Source of the DNA: CAYVOV01 sp964453525
GTDB taxonomy: Bacteria; Chloroflexota; Dehalococcoidia; Dehalococcoidales; UBA2162
Reading direction: 5' to 3'
Assembly (NCBI GenBank): GCA_964453525.1
Contig: CAYVOV010000009.1
Span: forward strand, 1-64,000
Length of the DNA stretch: 64,000 nucleotides
Numbering within the stretch: position 1 is the stretch's first letter; each line of letters starts with the position of its first letter. The position numbers were made by a program, and so were the translations under genes. The notes under the pieces are model-generated. The model saw nothing but the letters and a program-made list of their open reading frames with translations, did not search any database and was not told where the DNA came from. Shown here piece by piece: positions 22,818 through 30,206 of the stretch.

Positions 22818-24083
22818 ATGGCATCAGCAAAATATTATGATATCAGAGACCCATCACTGGCTTCAGTCGGCAAACAGCGTATTGACTGGGCTGCCCGCGA
22901 GATGCCGGTGGTGAAAATAATACGGGAGAGATTCTTCACTGAGAAACCTCTTGCCGGAGTGCGGATTTCCGGGTGTCTTCATATCACCACGGAAACGGCA
23001 AACCTCGGTCTGGCGTTAAAGGAAGGGGGAGCCGACCTTGTCCTCTGTGCTTCCAATCCCCTGAGCACTCAGGATGATGTAGCCGCCGCCCTCGTTGACT
23101 ACGGCATTCCTACCAGTGCCATTAAGGGCGAAGATGACGGGACCTACTACAAACATATCAACACCGCTCTGGATAATAGACCCCAGCTAACCATAGACGA
23201 CGGTGCCGACCTCGTTACCACCCTTCATACCAAACGGAGTGATTTGATTAGCGAAGTCATCGGCGGTACCGAGGAGACGACAACCGGGGTTATCAGGCTA
23301 CGCAGCCTGGAAAAAGATGGAGAGCTCAAGTATCCGATAATCGCGGTGAATGATGCCCAGACTAAATACCTCTTCGATAACCGGTACGGCACCGGGCAGA
23401 GCACCATCGACGGTATTACCCGTGCCACCAATGTGCTCTGGGCAGGTAAAAAGGTCGTTATCTGCGGTTACGGCTGGTGCGGGCGTGGCGTTGCCCTAAG
23501 GGCAAAAGGACTTGGAGCGCATGTGGTTGTTATCGAGGTCGAGCCGGTGCGGGCTCTTGAGGCAGCTATGGACGGTTCCCAGGTCATGCCGCTTCTTGAA
23601 GCAGCTAAAGAGGGGGATATTTTCATTACTCTTACCGGTGACAAACACATTATCGATGAAGCCCATCTCAGGGTAATGAAGGATGGAGCAATCGTGGCTA
23701 ACAGCGGGCATTTTAACGTGGAGATAAATATCCCGGCGCTGGAGAGTATGTCGACCGGTAAACGGGAGATACGTCCCTTTGTCGATGAGTACACCACCAG
23801 AGACGGCCGTCACATCTATCTCCTGGGTGAAGGGAGGCTGATTAACCTGGCGGCGGCTGAAGGGCACCCGGCGAGTGTTATGGATATGAGCTTTGCCAAT
23901 CAGGCACTGTGCCTTGAATACATGGTAAAAAACAAAGATAAGCTCGAACTCAAGGTCTATCCGGTACCTCAGGAAATAGACAAACAAGTTGCCAGCTTGA
24001 AACTTACCTCTATGGGTATTAATATTGATAAATTAACACCGGAACAGGAGAAGTACCTGACAAGCTGGCAGGAAGGAACTTAA
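22818..24083 (+). CDS. ahcY: Adenosylhomocysteinase
   Basis: AhcY hydrolyses S-adenosylhomocysteine to adenosine and homocysteine. The 421-residue length is normal. Motifs include LHITTETANL, ASNPLSTQDDVAAAL, the Rossmann NAD site GYGWCGRGVALRAKGLGAHV, and LTGDKHIIDEAH, with NSGHFNVEI in the substrate-binding part. The ATG at 22818 follows AAAGGAG. metK starts 12 bases after its stop; the pair handles SAM production and by-product removal. Confidence 0.97.
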   Translation: MASAKYYDIRDPSLASVGKQRIDWAAREMPVVKIIRERFFTEKPLAGVRISGCLHITTETANLGLALKEGGADLVLCASNPLSTQDDVAAALVDYGIPTSAIKGEDDGTYYKHINTALDNRPQLTIDDGADLVTTLHTKRSDLISEVIGGTEETTTGVIRLRSLEKDGELKYPIIAVNDAQTKYLFDNRYGTGQSTIDGITRATNVLWAGKKVVICGYGWCGRGVALRAKGLGAHVVVIEVEPVRALEAAMDGSQVMPLLEAAKEGDIFITLTGDKHIIDEAHLRVMKDGAIVANSGHFNVEINIPALESMSTGKREIRPFVDEYTTRDGRHIYLLGEGRLINLAAAEGHPASVMDMSFANQALCLEYMVKNKDKLELKVYPVPQEIDKQVASLKLTSMGINIDKLTPEQEKYLTSWQEGT

Positions 24084-24095
24084 AAGGGAGGGAAA

Positions 24096-25301
24096 ATGAG
24101 CAATAGTTTCATGAGTTCATCGAAATATTTACTTGCCTCGGAATCGGTGACAGAGGGGCATCCCGATAAAATGTGCGACCAGATATCGGACGCCATCCTC
24201 GATGCGATAATGGCGGAAGACCCGATGGGGCGGGTCGCCTGTGAGGTGGCTACCACCACCGGACTGGTGTGCGTGCTTGGAGAGATTACCACAAGCTGCT
24301 ATATCGATATTCCGAATGTAGTAAGGGGAGTGGTGAAAGATATCGGCTACACAAATCCCGAATACGGTTTCGATTACCAGACCTGCGGCATTCTGAACGG
24401 CATTAAAGAGCAGTCGACGGATATTGACATGGGCGTCAGCCAGTCGCAGGAAGCAAAGACCAGTGTCGGTACCGATGACCTAGATAAGATTGGTGCCGGT
24501 GACCAGGGGATGATGTTCGGCTTCGCCTGTAACGAAACCCCCGAGCTCATGCCTTTGACCATCTCACTGGCACATAAGCTCTGCAAACGCCTGGCCGAGG
24601 TAAGAAAGAATAAAACGCTGCCCTATCTGCGTCCTGACGGAAAATCGCAGGTAACGGTTGAATATAACAAGGGTGTTCCGCAGCGGGTGACAAGTGTGGT
24701 TATTGCCGCCCAGCATGATGATATCGACCGCGCAAAAATGGAAAAAGACATCATCGAACACGTAATCAAGCCGATTGTCCCGGCAGCGTTGATGGACGAT
24801 ACAACCAATATCTACGTTAATGCCACCGGGCGCTTCGTTATCGGGGGTCCGGTATCGGATACCGGCTTTACCGGCCGCAAAATCCTTGTTGATACCTACG
24901 GCGGGATTGCCCGGCACGGCGGAGGCGCTTTCTCGGGCAAAGACCCGACCAAGGTTGACCGCTCGGCGACATACGCCGCCCGCTATATTGCCAAGAACAT
25001 TGTTGCCGCCGGACTTGCCGACCGCGCTGAAATTCAGCTTTCTTACGTTATCGGTGTTGCTCATCCGCTGTCTGTTTCCATAGAGACTTTCGGCACGGAA
25101 AAGGTAGGCATTGATGTTATATCGGCACTTGTCGATAAGCACTTCGACCTCAGGCCGGGAGCTATTATCCGCGACTTTGACCTGCGCCGCCCGATTTACC
25201 GGCAGACCGCTGCTTACGGCCACTTCGGTCGGGAAGACCTCGACCTCCCCTGGGAAAAAACAGATAAAGCCGAAATTCTCAAGAAAGAGGCAATGGGGTA
25301 A
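24096..25301 (+). CDS. metK: S-adenosylmethionine synthetase
   Basis: MetK makes SAM from methionine and ATP. The 401-residue protein has the signatures LASESVTEGHPDKMCDQ at the N-terminus, GAGDQGMMFGFACNET (ATP-binding hexapeptide region) and GGGAFSGKDPTKVDRSA (P-loop). The start ATG at 24096 follows AAAGGGAGGG. It is directly behind ahcY and 12 kb from the core-MetE gene. Confidence 0.98.
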   Translation: MSNSFMSSSKYLLASESVTEGHPDKMCDQISDAILDAIMAEDPMGRVACEVATTTGLVCVLGEITTSCYIDIPNVVRGVVKDIGYTNPEYGFDYQTCGILNGIKEQSTDIDMGVSQSQEAKTSVGTDDLDKIGAGDQGMMFGFACNETPELMPLTISLAHKLCKRLAEVRKNKTLPYLRPDGKSQVTVEYNKGVPQRVTSVVIAAQHDDIDRAKMEKDIIEHVIKPIVPAALMDDTTNIYVNATGRFVIGGPVSDTGFTGRKILVDTYGGIARHGGGAFSGKDPTKVDRSATYAARYIAKNIVAAGLADRAEIQLSYVIGVAHPLSVSIETFGTEKVGIDVISALVDKHFDLRPGAIIRDFDLRRPIYRQTAAYGHFGREDLDLPWEKTDKAEILKKEAMG

Positions 25302-25326
25302 GTAAAGACTGCAAGGCGGTGAGATT

Positions 25327-25755
25327 ATGTCTTCAATACTCTGCCTCTGGAAATATAGAAACTATCTAAAAGATGTGGCTGATGGTGTGCTAGACGAGAG
25401 TCCTGCATATAATTCTCGACAAAAAAGATTGCATTCGGTCACTTCATATGGTGAAAGGGCTTATGTAGTTACGTATTTAGATGGGCGTTGCTATTTAGTA
25501 ACTCGTATCACTATCACTGAGAAATACACTAATGATCCTAGCTATGAGTATGGTGAATTTGGTATCAGTGGTGACTATCCTGAATCAACGCGTTACGAAC
25601 CGGGAGAAATTGATGTTACTGAGACTCTACGACGATTACGATTTAAAACTGGCAAAATGATTGGTAGTTCATCGTATCCAATTAGTTTATATCTCCAAAC
25701 TATTCGTGAGCTTACTGCTGAAGATGAATTACTGATTGATGCTTGTATTCCATAG
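25327..25755 (+). CDS. Unknown protein, 142 aa (possible EVE/PUA-like fold)
   Basis: The product (MSSILCLWKYRNYLKDVADG...) has a pattern GERAYVVTYLDGRCYLVTRITITEK that resembles the barrel of EVE/PUA-superfamily domains, which bind modified bases, and a C-terminal FKTGKMIGSSSYPISLYLQTIRELT in shorter form. Similarity is weak and by eye. It is AT-richer than metK, 26 bases upstream, and sits just before the broken GIY-YIG gene, so this is a small accessory patch. Confidence 0.6.
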   Translation: MSSILCLWKYRNYLKDVADGVLDESPAYNSRQKRLHSVTSYGERAYVVTYLDGRCYLVTRITITEKYTNDPSYEYGEFGISGDYPESTRYEPGEIDVTETLRRLRFKTGKMIGSSSYPISLYLQTIRELTAEDELLIDACIP

Positions 25756-25797
25756 TCAGGTATTAGGCAAGAAAGTAACGATTATGAAAACTGCTAA

Positions 25798-26209
25798 ATG
25801 AATAAGCAGTATTATGTTTATATTATGACTAAAGAATCAAATGAGGTTGCTCCGAAAATAGATTGTCCCCCGTTCGCCCTGAGCTTGTCGAAGGGCCGTT
25901 CATGGTTTCGACAGGCTCACCACGAACGGCATTTTCATCCTTTGCTGTGGCAATTGAAAAGTGACATGGAATGTTCTTTATACTGGTGTTACAAACGACC
26001 TGAAAAAGAGAATCTACGAGCATAGAAAGAAACTGGTAAAAGGATTTACCAGTAGATATAACGTCGAAAAGCTAGTGTTTTATGAGGTTTGTGAGGATAT
26101 AGAGAGTGCTATTCTGAGGGAGGAGCAAATCAAAGGGTGGCTAAGAAGTAAAAAGATTGCACTCGTTGAATTGATGAATCTTCACTGGAAAGATCTAATT
26201 TTGGAATAA
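25798..26209 (+). pseudogene. GIY-YIG endonuclease gene interrupted by an inserted repeat
   Basis: The N-terminus MNKQYYVYIMTKESN (25798-25842) and the continuation VLYTGVTNDLKKRIYEH ... WKDLILE (from about 25974) are the two halves of an about 95-residue GIY-YIG nuclease, whose catalytic tyrosines lie in YYVYIM and LYTGVT. Between them lies a 130-bp insert (25844-25973) that puts the halves in different frames. AATG occurs on both sides (25840-25843 and 25970-25973), consistent with a 4-bp target duplication. Removing the insert restores one frame. The gene is inactive as it stands. Confidence 0.85.
25844..25973. mobile_element. Inserted repeat element in the GIY-YIG gene
   Basis: The insert contains the widespread palindromic repeat CCGTTCGCCCTGAGC...CACGAACGG (about 25869-25930), whose ends CCGTTCG and CGAACGG are complementary, plus flanking sequence of unknown origin. 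No terminal inverted repeats are evident at the insert's own ends, so the class of element is unclear. The AATG duplication and the gene disruption show that it was inserted rather than ancestral. Confidence 0.65.
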
Positions 26210-26215
26210 CTAGGC

Positions 26216-26290
26216 TGTCATTCTGAGCGAAGCGAAGAATCTAGGTGGGGAGGAGATTCTTCAGTCGCTCTGCTCCTTCAGAATGACAAG
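26216..26290. repeat. GTCATTCTGAGCGAAGC-type dispersed repeat
   Basis: CTGTCATTCTGAGCGAAGCG at the left and TTCAGAATGACAAG at the right form an imperfect palindrome of the same family as those at 2900-3056 and 49497-49700. Confidence 0.7.
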
Positions 26291-26326
26291 CAGTCATTTC
26301 AGGATAGCCTGAGGTAAAAGGGCGTC

Positions 26327-26402
26327 AAGAGGGACGAAATCCCTCTTCTTAAAAATCTCCCCTTCCCTTTGGCAAAGGGAAGGGGATTAAGGGGATAGGA
26401 TT
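26327..26402. repeat. 76-bp dispersed repeat, copy B (upstream of phosphohexomutase)
   Basis: Same orientation and length as 7869-7944 with about four mismatches. It ends AAGGGGATAGGATT, and the last two bases are the first two of the TTG start at 26401, so the repeat supplies both Shine-Dalgarno and part of the start codon of the next gene. Confidence 0.85.
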
Positions 26403-27828
26403 GAAAGACAATCCCATAAAATTCGGCACTGACGGCTGGCGGGGAGTAATCGCCCGGGACTTTACCTTCGATAACGTGAGGGTCTGTGCCCAGGCGGTAG
26501 CTGACTATCTTAAAAATGCAGGCCTGGCAAACCGGGGACTGGTTATCGGCTATGATACCCGCTTTGCCTCTGAGGACTTTGCCGCAGCGGTAGCCGAGGT
26601 GGCCGCCGGCAACGGCATAAAAGCTTACCTCTGCCCGAAAGCTGCCCCGACCCCGGTGATAAGCTATGGCACAATGGCTAAACAGGCCGGGGGAGCGGTA
26701 ATAATAACTGCCAGCCACAATCCTGCCATCTGGAACGGCTTCAAGTTCAAGACAAAAGACGGCGCCGGTGCCCCTGACGAAGCTACCGCTGAAATAGAAA
26801 AGAACATCTCCCGCATTCTTACTGCCGGAAAAGTAGAACACCTGCCGCTGGCTGAAGCCCTGGAAAAGAATTCCGTGGAGTACCTTGATTTAGCACCGGT
26901 TTATGAAGAGCAAATCTCTAGGCTCATTGACCTCAATGAGTTGCGCCGGGTGAAGTTCAGGGTAGTTATAGATTCCATGTACGGAGCCGGTGCCGGTTAT
27001 CTCAGGAAGTTGCTTGATGGAGGAGCTATCGAGATAACCGAGATAAACGGTGAGCGCAATCCGCTGTTCCCCGGGATTCAACCCGAGCCGATTGCCGCTA
27101 ACCTGACAAAACTCTCTGTCGCCGTCAAAGAGCAGGGTGCCGATGTCGGAGCGGCGACCGATGGCGATGCCGACCGGCTCGGCATTATGGATGAAAACGG
27201 AAATTTCCTGACGACCCAGCAGGTCTTTGCTCTGCTCTGTCTTTACCTGCTGGAAGTGCGTGGCGAGAGGGGGACAATAGCCAAGACGATAACCGCTACC
27301 AGCATGCTTTACCGTCTCGGCGAAATATTCGGCGTCCCGGTGCGTGAGGCACCGGTTGGCTTTAAATACATCGCCCCGATAATGATGACTGAAGATGCTC
27401 TTATCGGCGGAGAAGAAAGCGGCGGCTTCGGCTTCCGCGGTCATGCCCCGGAGAGGGACGGCATCCTGTCAATCCTCTATTTCCTTGACCTGATGGCAAA
27501 GACGGGCAAGAAACCATCGCAGCTAATCGATTACCTCTACAGCAAGGTGGGCACCCACCATTACCACCGCATCGATATCAAATTCCCTGAACAGCAGCGC
27601 CAGGCGATAATTAACCGGCTGAAGCAAAAACCACCGGAACAGATTGGCGGAGTGAGGGTAGATAAGTTCGATACCTTTGATGGTTACCGTTTCACTCTTT
27701 CCGATGACAGCTGGCTGCTGATCAGATTTTCCGGCACTGAACCTTTGCTCCGCATCTATGCCGAAAGCAGTACACCTGCAAGAGTAGAGAGGCTGCTCGA
27801 GACGGGCCGGGAAATGACCGGTGTATAG
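26401..27828 (+). CDS. Phosphoglucomutase/phosphomannomutase family
   Basis: This 475-residue alpha-D-phosphohexomutase has the N-terminal KFGTDGWRGVIARDFT, the phosphoserine loop TASHNP (S105), the metal-binding loop DGDADRLGIMD, the sugar-specificity loop GGEESGGFG and the phosphate-binding RFSGTEPLLRIYAES. It interconverts hexose-1-phosphate and -6-phosphate; whether glucose or mannose is preferred cannot be said. The start is a TTG at 26401, preceded by AGGGGATAGGA that belongs to a dispersed repeat. The sugar-phosphate-related cupin gene follows 29 bases later. Confidence 0.93.
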   Translation: MKDNPIKFGTDGWRGVIARDFTFDNVRVCAQAVADYLKNAGLANRGLVIGYDTRFASEDFAAAVAEVAAGNGIKAYLCPKAAPTPVISYGTMAKQAGGAVIITASHNPAIWNGFKFKTKDGAGAPDEATAEIEKNISRILTAGKVEHLPLAEALEKNSVEYLDLAPVYEEQISRLIDLNELRRVKFRVVIDSMYGAGAGYLRKLLDGGAIEITEINGERNPLFPGIQPEPIAANLTKLSVAVKEQGADVGAATDGDADRLGIMDENGNFLTTQQVFALLCLYLLEVRGERGTIAKTITATSMLYRLGEIFGVPVREAPVGFKYIAPIMMTEDALIGGEESGGFGFRGHAPERDGILSILYFLDLMAKTGKKPSQLIDYLYSKVGTHHYHRIDIKFPEQQRQAIINRLKQKPPEQIGGVRVDKFDTFDGYRFTLSDDSWLLIRFSGTEPLLRIYAESSTPARVERLLETGREMTGV

Positions 27829-27857
27829 GTTTCCAGAGGTCTATAAGGGAAGAGAGT

Positions 27858-28229
27858 ATGGATGACAAACTGCCTAGAAAAAATGAAAAGCCCTGGGGAT
27901 ACGAGTTGCTCTTTGCGCTCACGGAGAAGTATGCTGGCAAATTAATTTATGTCAAGCAGGGACACCGGCTCAGCCTTCAATACCACAGGCAGAAGGACGA
28001 AACGCTCTATATCTATGAGGGGAAGGCTCTGGTGGAGATTGAGGGGAAAAACGGCGAGATTGTTGAGCAAGAGATGAAGAGCGGGGATTCTTTCCGGGTT
28101 CCGCCGATGACAAAGCACCGGATGAAAGCTCTGGAAGATACGGTATTCTTTGAGGTCTCCACTCCCGAACTGGAAGATATTGTCAGGATGGAAGACGATT
28201 ACGGGCGCGCCGGGACCAGCAGCGGCTAG
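27858..28229 (+). CDS. Cupin, mannose-6-phosphate isomerase C-terminal type
   Basis: A single cupin barrel of 123 residues. The opening RKNEKPWGYELLF is typical of the type II mannose-6-phosphate isomerase/mannose-1-phosphate guanylyltransferase cupin. Metal ligands are in LSLQYHRQKDETLYIYEG (H-x-H-like, E) and PPMTKHRMKALED (H). It follows the phosphohexomutase gene closely, so a role in mannose/fructose phosphate conversion is plausible but not shown. Confidence 0.85.
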   Translation: MDDKLPRKNEKPWGYELLFALTEKYAGKLIYVKQGHRLSLQYHRQKDETLYIYEGKALVEIEGKNGEIVEQEMKSGDSFRVPPMTKHRMKALEDTVFFEVSTPELEDIVRMEDDYGRAGTSSG

Positions 28230-28305
28230 TTTGACACCAGATTATTCCCCTGCTAGACTTTGAATGGTTACCAGTTTTAGTAAGTTCTCCGCATATTTTT
28301 AATAT

Positions 28306-28379
28306 GGCCCCGTGGTGTAGCGGACTAACATGCCACCCTGTCACGGTGGAGATCGGGGGTTCGAATCCCCCCGGGGTCG
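28306..28379 (+). tRNA. tRNA-Asp (GTC)
   Basis: A full cloverleaf is readable: acceptor GGCCCCG/CGGGGTC (28306-28312 with 28372-28378), D arm, anticodon stem CCACC/GGTGG around CTGTCAC with anticodon GTC, T arm GGGGG-TTCGAAT-CCCCC and discriminator G at 28379. CCA is not encoded. The region just 3' of it holds only gene remnants. Confidence 0.96.
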
Positions 28380-28440
28380 CTCTTTCAAACTTTTTATTGA
28401 CACACGGTCTATACGCGGTGTTTATAGATATTCCCAATTA

Positions 28441-28610
28441 TGTATACCTCACTTCCTCCCCACGTTTGGCCTGAATTTACAGAGCGACATAAGAGCGAAA
28501 GTTTACGCCAGGTGGCTAGAGAATACGGACGTCTCACCTGAGACCAGAATTTACAGTAAGCAATTCGTTAAAATGTTACCTGCTCACGAAAATCTATCAG
28601 GTTTTTGAGG
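28441..28610 (+). pseudogene. Possible helix-turn-helix gene remnant next to tRNA-Asp
   Basis: One frame reads SLPPHVWPEFTERHKSES then LRQVAREYG, and after a shift the neighbouring frame continues SPETRIYSKQF. Together this resembles the helix-turn-helix of a recombinase or transposase (S-L-R-x-V-A-R-E-Y-G-V-S-x-E-T). The rest of 28380-28760 has no gene I can support. It may be debris from an element once integrated beside the tRNA; the evidence is thin. Confidence 0.3.
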
Positions 28611-28767
28611 CTATTATTTAAATTGCCGGCAGCAAAATCCCAGGTTCTGGTCCTCTACCGCCTTTTAAAAACACGGCATCGCCAGGTATGCTACTTTGAA
28701 CCCGCTCAAAAATATACCCGTATCTGATATTTGGAATCAAAACGTATAGTTCACTAAAATTATATGG

Positions 28768-28796
28768 TTGACAATATATTAATAGAGTCCTATAAT
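28768..28796 (+). promoter_or_regulatory. Consensus sigma-70-type promoter of the TetR-ABC operon
   Basis: TTGACA (28768-28773), a 17-bp spacer and TATAAT (28791-28796) lie 23 bases before the TetR ATG. Both boxes are perfect consensus. No clear operator palindrome was found beside it. Confidence 0.85.
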
Positions 28797-28818
28797 AAAA
28801 TATTCCCGGAGTGAGAAG

Positions 28819-29427
28819 ATGACTGATTTACGCAGGAAACAGAAGCAGAAAAGGGAAGAAGCCATCATTAATGCGGCAAAGGAACTCATTGGTGAAAAGG
28901 GATATCGCAATACCAGCATTGAAGAGATTGCTGAGAAGGCGGAGGTGGGGCCGGCTACCGTATACAATTATTTCACTTCTAAATCCGGCCTGCTTATGTC
29001 CATCTTCAACAAAGAGATTGAAACGCTTTTAAAAAACGGGGAAAAGATAATCAGCAATCCGCCAATGGAAGCAGAAGAAGCTGTTTATAAGCTCTCGGAA
29101 GCATACTTCGGTGATTTTATGGGCCGCTACAACAGGCGGCTGATGCGTGAAGTCTTCGTCGTGGCGCTTGAACAGCTTTCGGTGAGAAAAGAGATAATAG
29201 GGCTGGATTATGCCCTGATGGGGCAGTTGGTAGGGCTTCTGAAGTTGATAAAGAGTCGGGGGCAAATCGGCCCCGATATAGATGCGGAGGACGTGGCCTT
29301 CATCATCTATTCCCTGATTATGACCGATTTGATGGTGTTCTTCGTCGATGATGACATGACCATACAGGATTGCCTCCAGGCTATGAAACGCCATATTTAT
29401 CTGGTGTTTAAAGGTTTTGCACCATAA
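28819..29427 (+). CDS. TetR family transcriptional regulator
   Basis: The N-terminal helix-turn-helix is textbook: REEAIINAAKELIGEKGYRN, TSIEEIAEKAEVGPATVYNYF and TSKSGLLMSIF (residues about 12-62). The C-terminal ligand-binding part ends HIYLVFKGFAP. Total 202 residues is typical. The ATG at 28819 follows CCCGGAGTGAGAAG. It heads the operon with the ABC exporter genes (58 bases to the next start), so it probably represses its own promoter and the exporter until a ligand binds. Confidence 0.93.
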   Translation: MTDLRRKQKQKREEAIINAAKELIGEKGYRNTSIEEIAEKAEVGPATVYNYFTSKSGLLMSIFNKEIETLLKNGEKIISNPPMEAEEAVYKLSEAYFGDFMGRYNRRLMREVFVVALEQLSVRKEIIGLDYALMGQLVGLLKLIKSRGQIGPDIDAEDVAFIIYSLIMTDLMVFFVDDDMTIQDCLQAMKRHIYLVFKGFAP

Positions 29428-29484
29428 AGCGAGTCAGGCAACCGGGAAGTATTTACATGAGAAAGTGAGAAGGGAGGTTACTTT

Positions 29485-30201
29485 ATGATGGCTGCTGGCA
29501 ATGTACAGATAGACATCAGCAATGTTTCCAAGTCTTACCCGATGGGGGTATTTAAAGTGGATGCCTTGAAAGATGTAAGCCTCAAGATAAACAGAGGTGA
29601 GTTGCTGGTTGTGCTGGGCCCCAGTGGCTCAGGAAAGACAACCCTTCTCAATCTTATCGGGGGGATTGATTCGGCAAGTTCCGGCAGGATTACCGTTGAT
29701 TCTATAGAAATAACTTCTCTTGACGAACGCGGTCTAAACCGGTACCGCCGCAATAATGTAGGCTTCATTTTCCAGTTCTTTAACCTGATACCGACGCTTA
29801 CCGCCGGTGAGAACATTGAGCTGGCTGCCGAGCTGGTTGATAAACCGAGGGATATCAAGGAAGTGCTGGCTGATGTCGGCCTGGGTGAACGCGCCAGCCA
29901 CTTTCCCAGTGAGCTTTCCGGTGGTGAGCAGCAGCGGGTGGCTATCGCCCGGGCGCTGGTCAAGGACCCGCCAATTCTCTTATGCGATGAGCCTACCGGA
30001 GATCTGGATTTTGAAACGGGAAAGCACATCCTCTCGGTAATGCGAAACATTAACCGCCAGAGCGAGAAAACCGTAATTATCGTTACCCACAATACAGCCA
30101 TTGGTGAGATAGCCGATAAGGTCCTGCGACTGCGCAGCGGCCAGGTAGTTGAAATGAAAGACAACCCTTCGCCAATTGACCCCGGTGAGTTAAGGTGGTA
30201 G
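29485..30201 (+). CDS. ABC transporter ATP-binding protein, MacB/LolD type
   Basis: A 238-residue ABC ATPase with Walker A GPSGSGKTTLLN, Q-loop FIFQFFNLIPTLTA, signature LSGGEQQRVAIARAL, Walker B ILLCDEPTGDLD and H-loop IIVTHNTAI. The 'GDLD' and 'NLIPTLTA' features are those of the MacB/LolD/FtsE group, which pair with FtsX-like permeases; that permease starts 6 bases downstream. The pair would drive mechanotransmission or export rather than import. Confidence 0.95.
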   Translation: MMAAGNVQIDISNVSKSYPMGVFKVDALKDVSLKINRGELLVVLGPSGSGKTTLLNLIGGIDSASSGRITVDSIEITSLDERGLNRYRRNNVGFIFQFFNLIPTLTAGENIELAAELVDKPRDIKEVLADVGLGERASHFPSELSGGEQQRVAIARALVKDPPILLCDEPTGDLDFETGKHILSVMRNINRQSEKTVIIVTHNTAIGEIADKVLRLRSGQVVEMKDNPSPIDPGELRW

Positions 30202-30206
30202 GGGTA

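Noticed and set aside
26890..27444. Antisense open frame within the phosphohexomutase
   Set aside because: Shadow of a gene with all its motifs; no domain or ribosome site.
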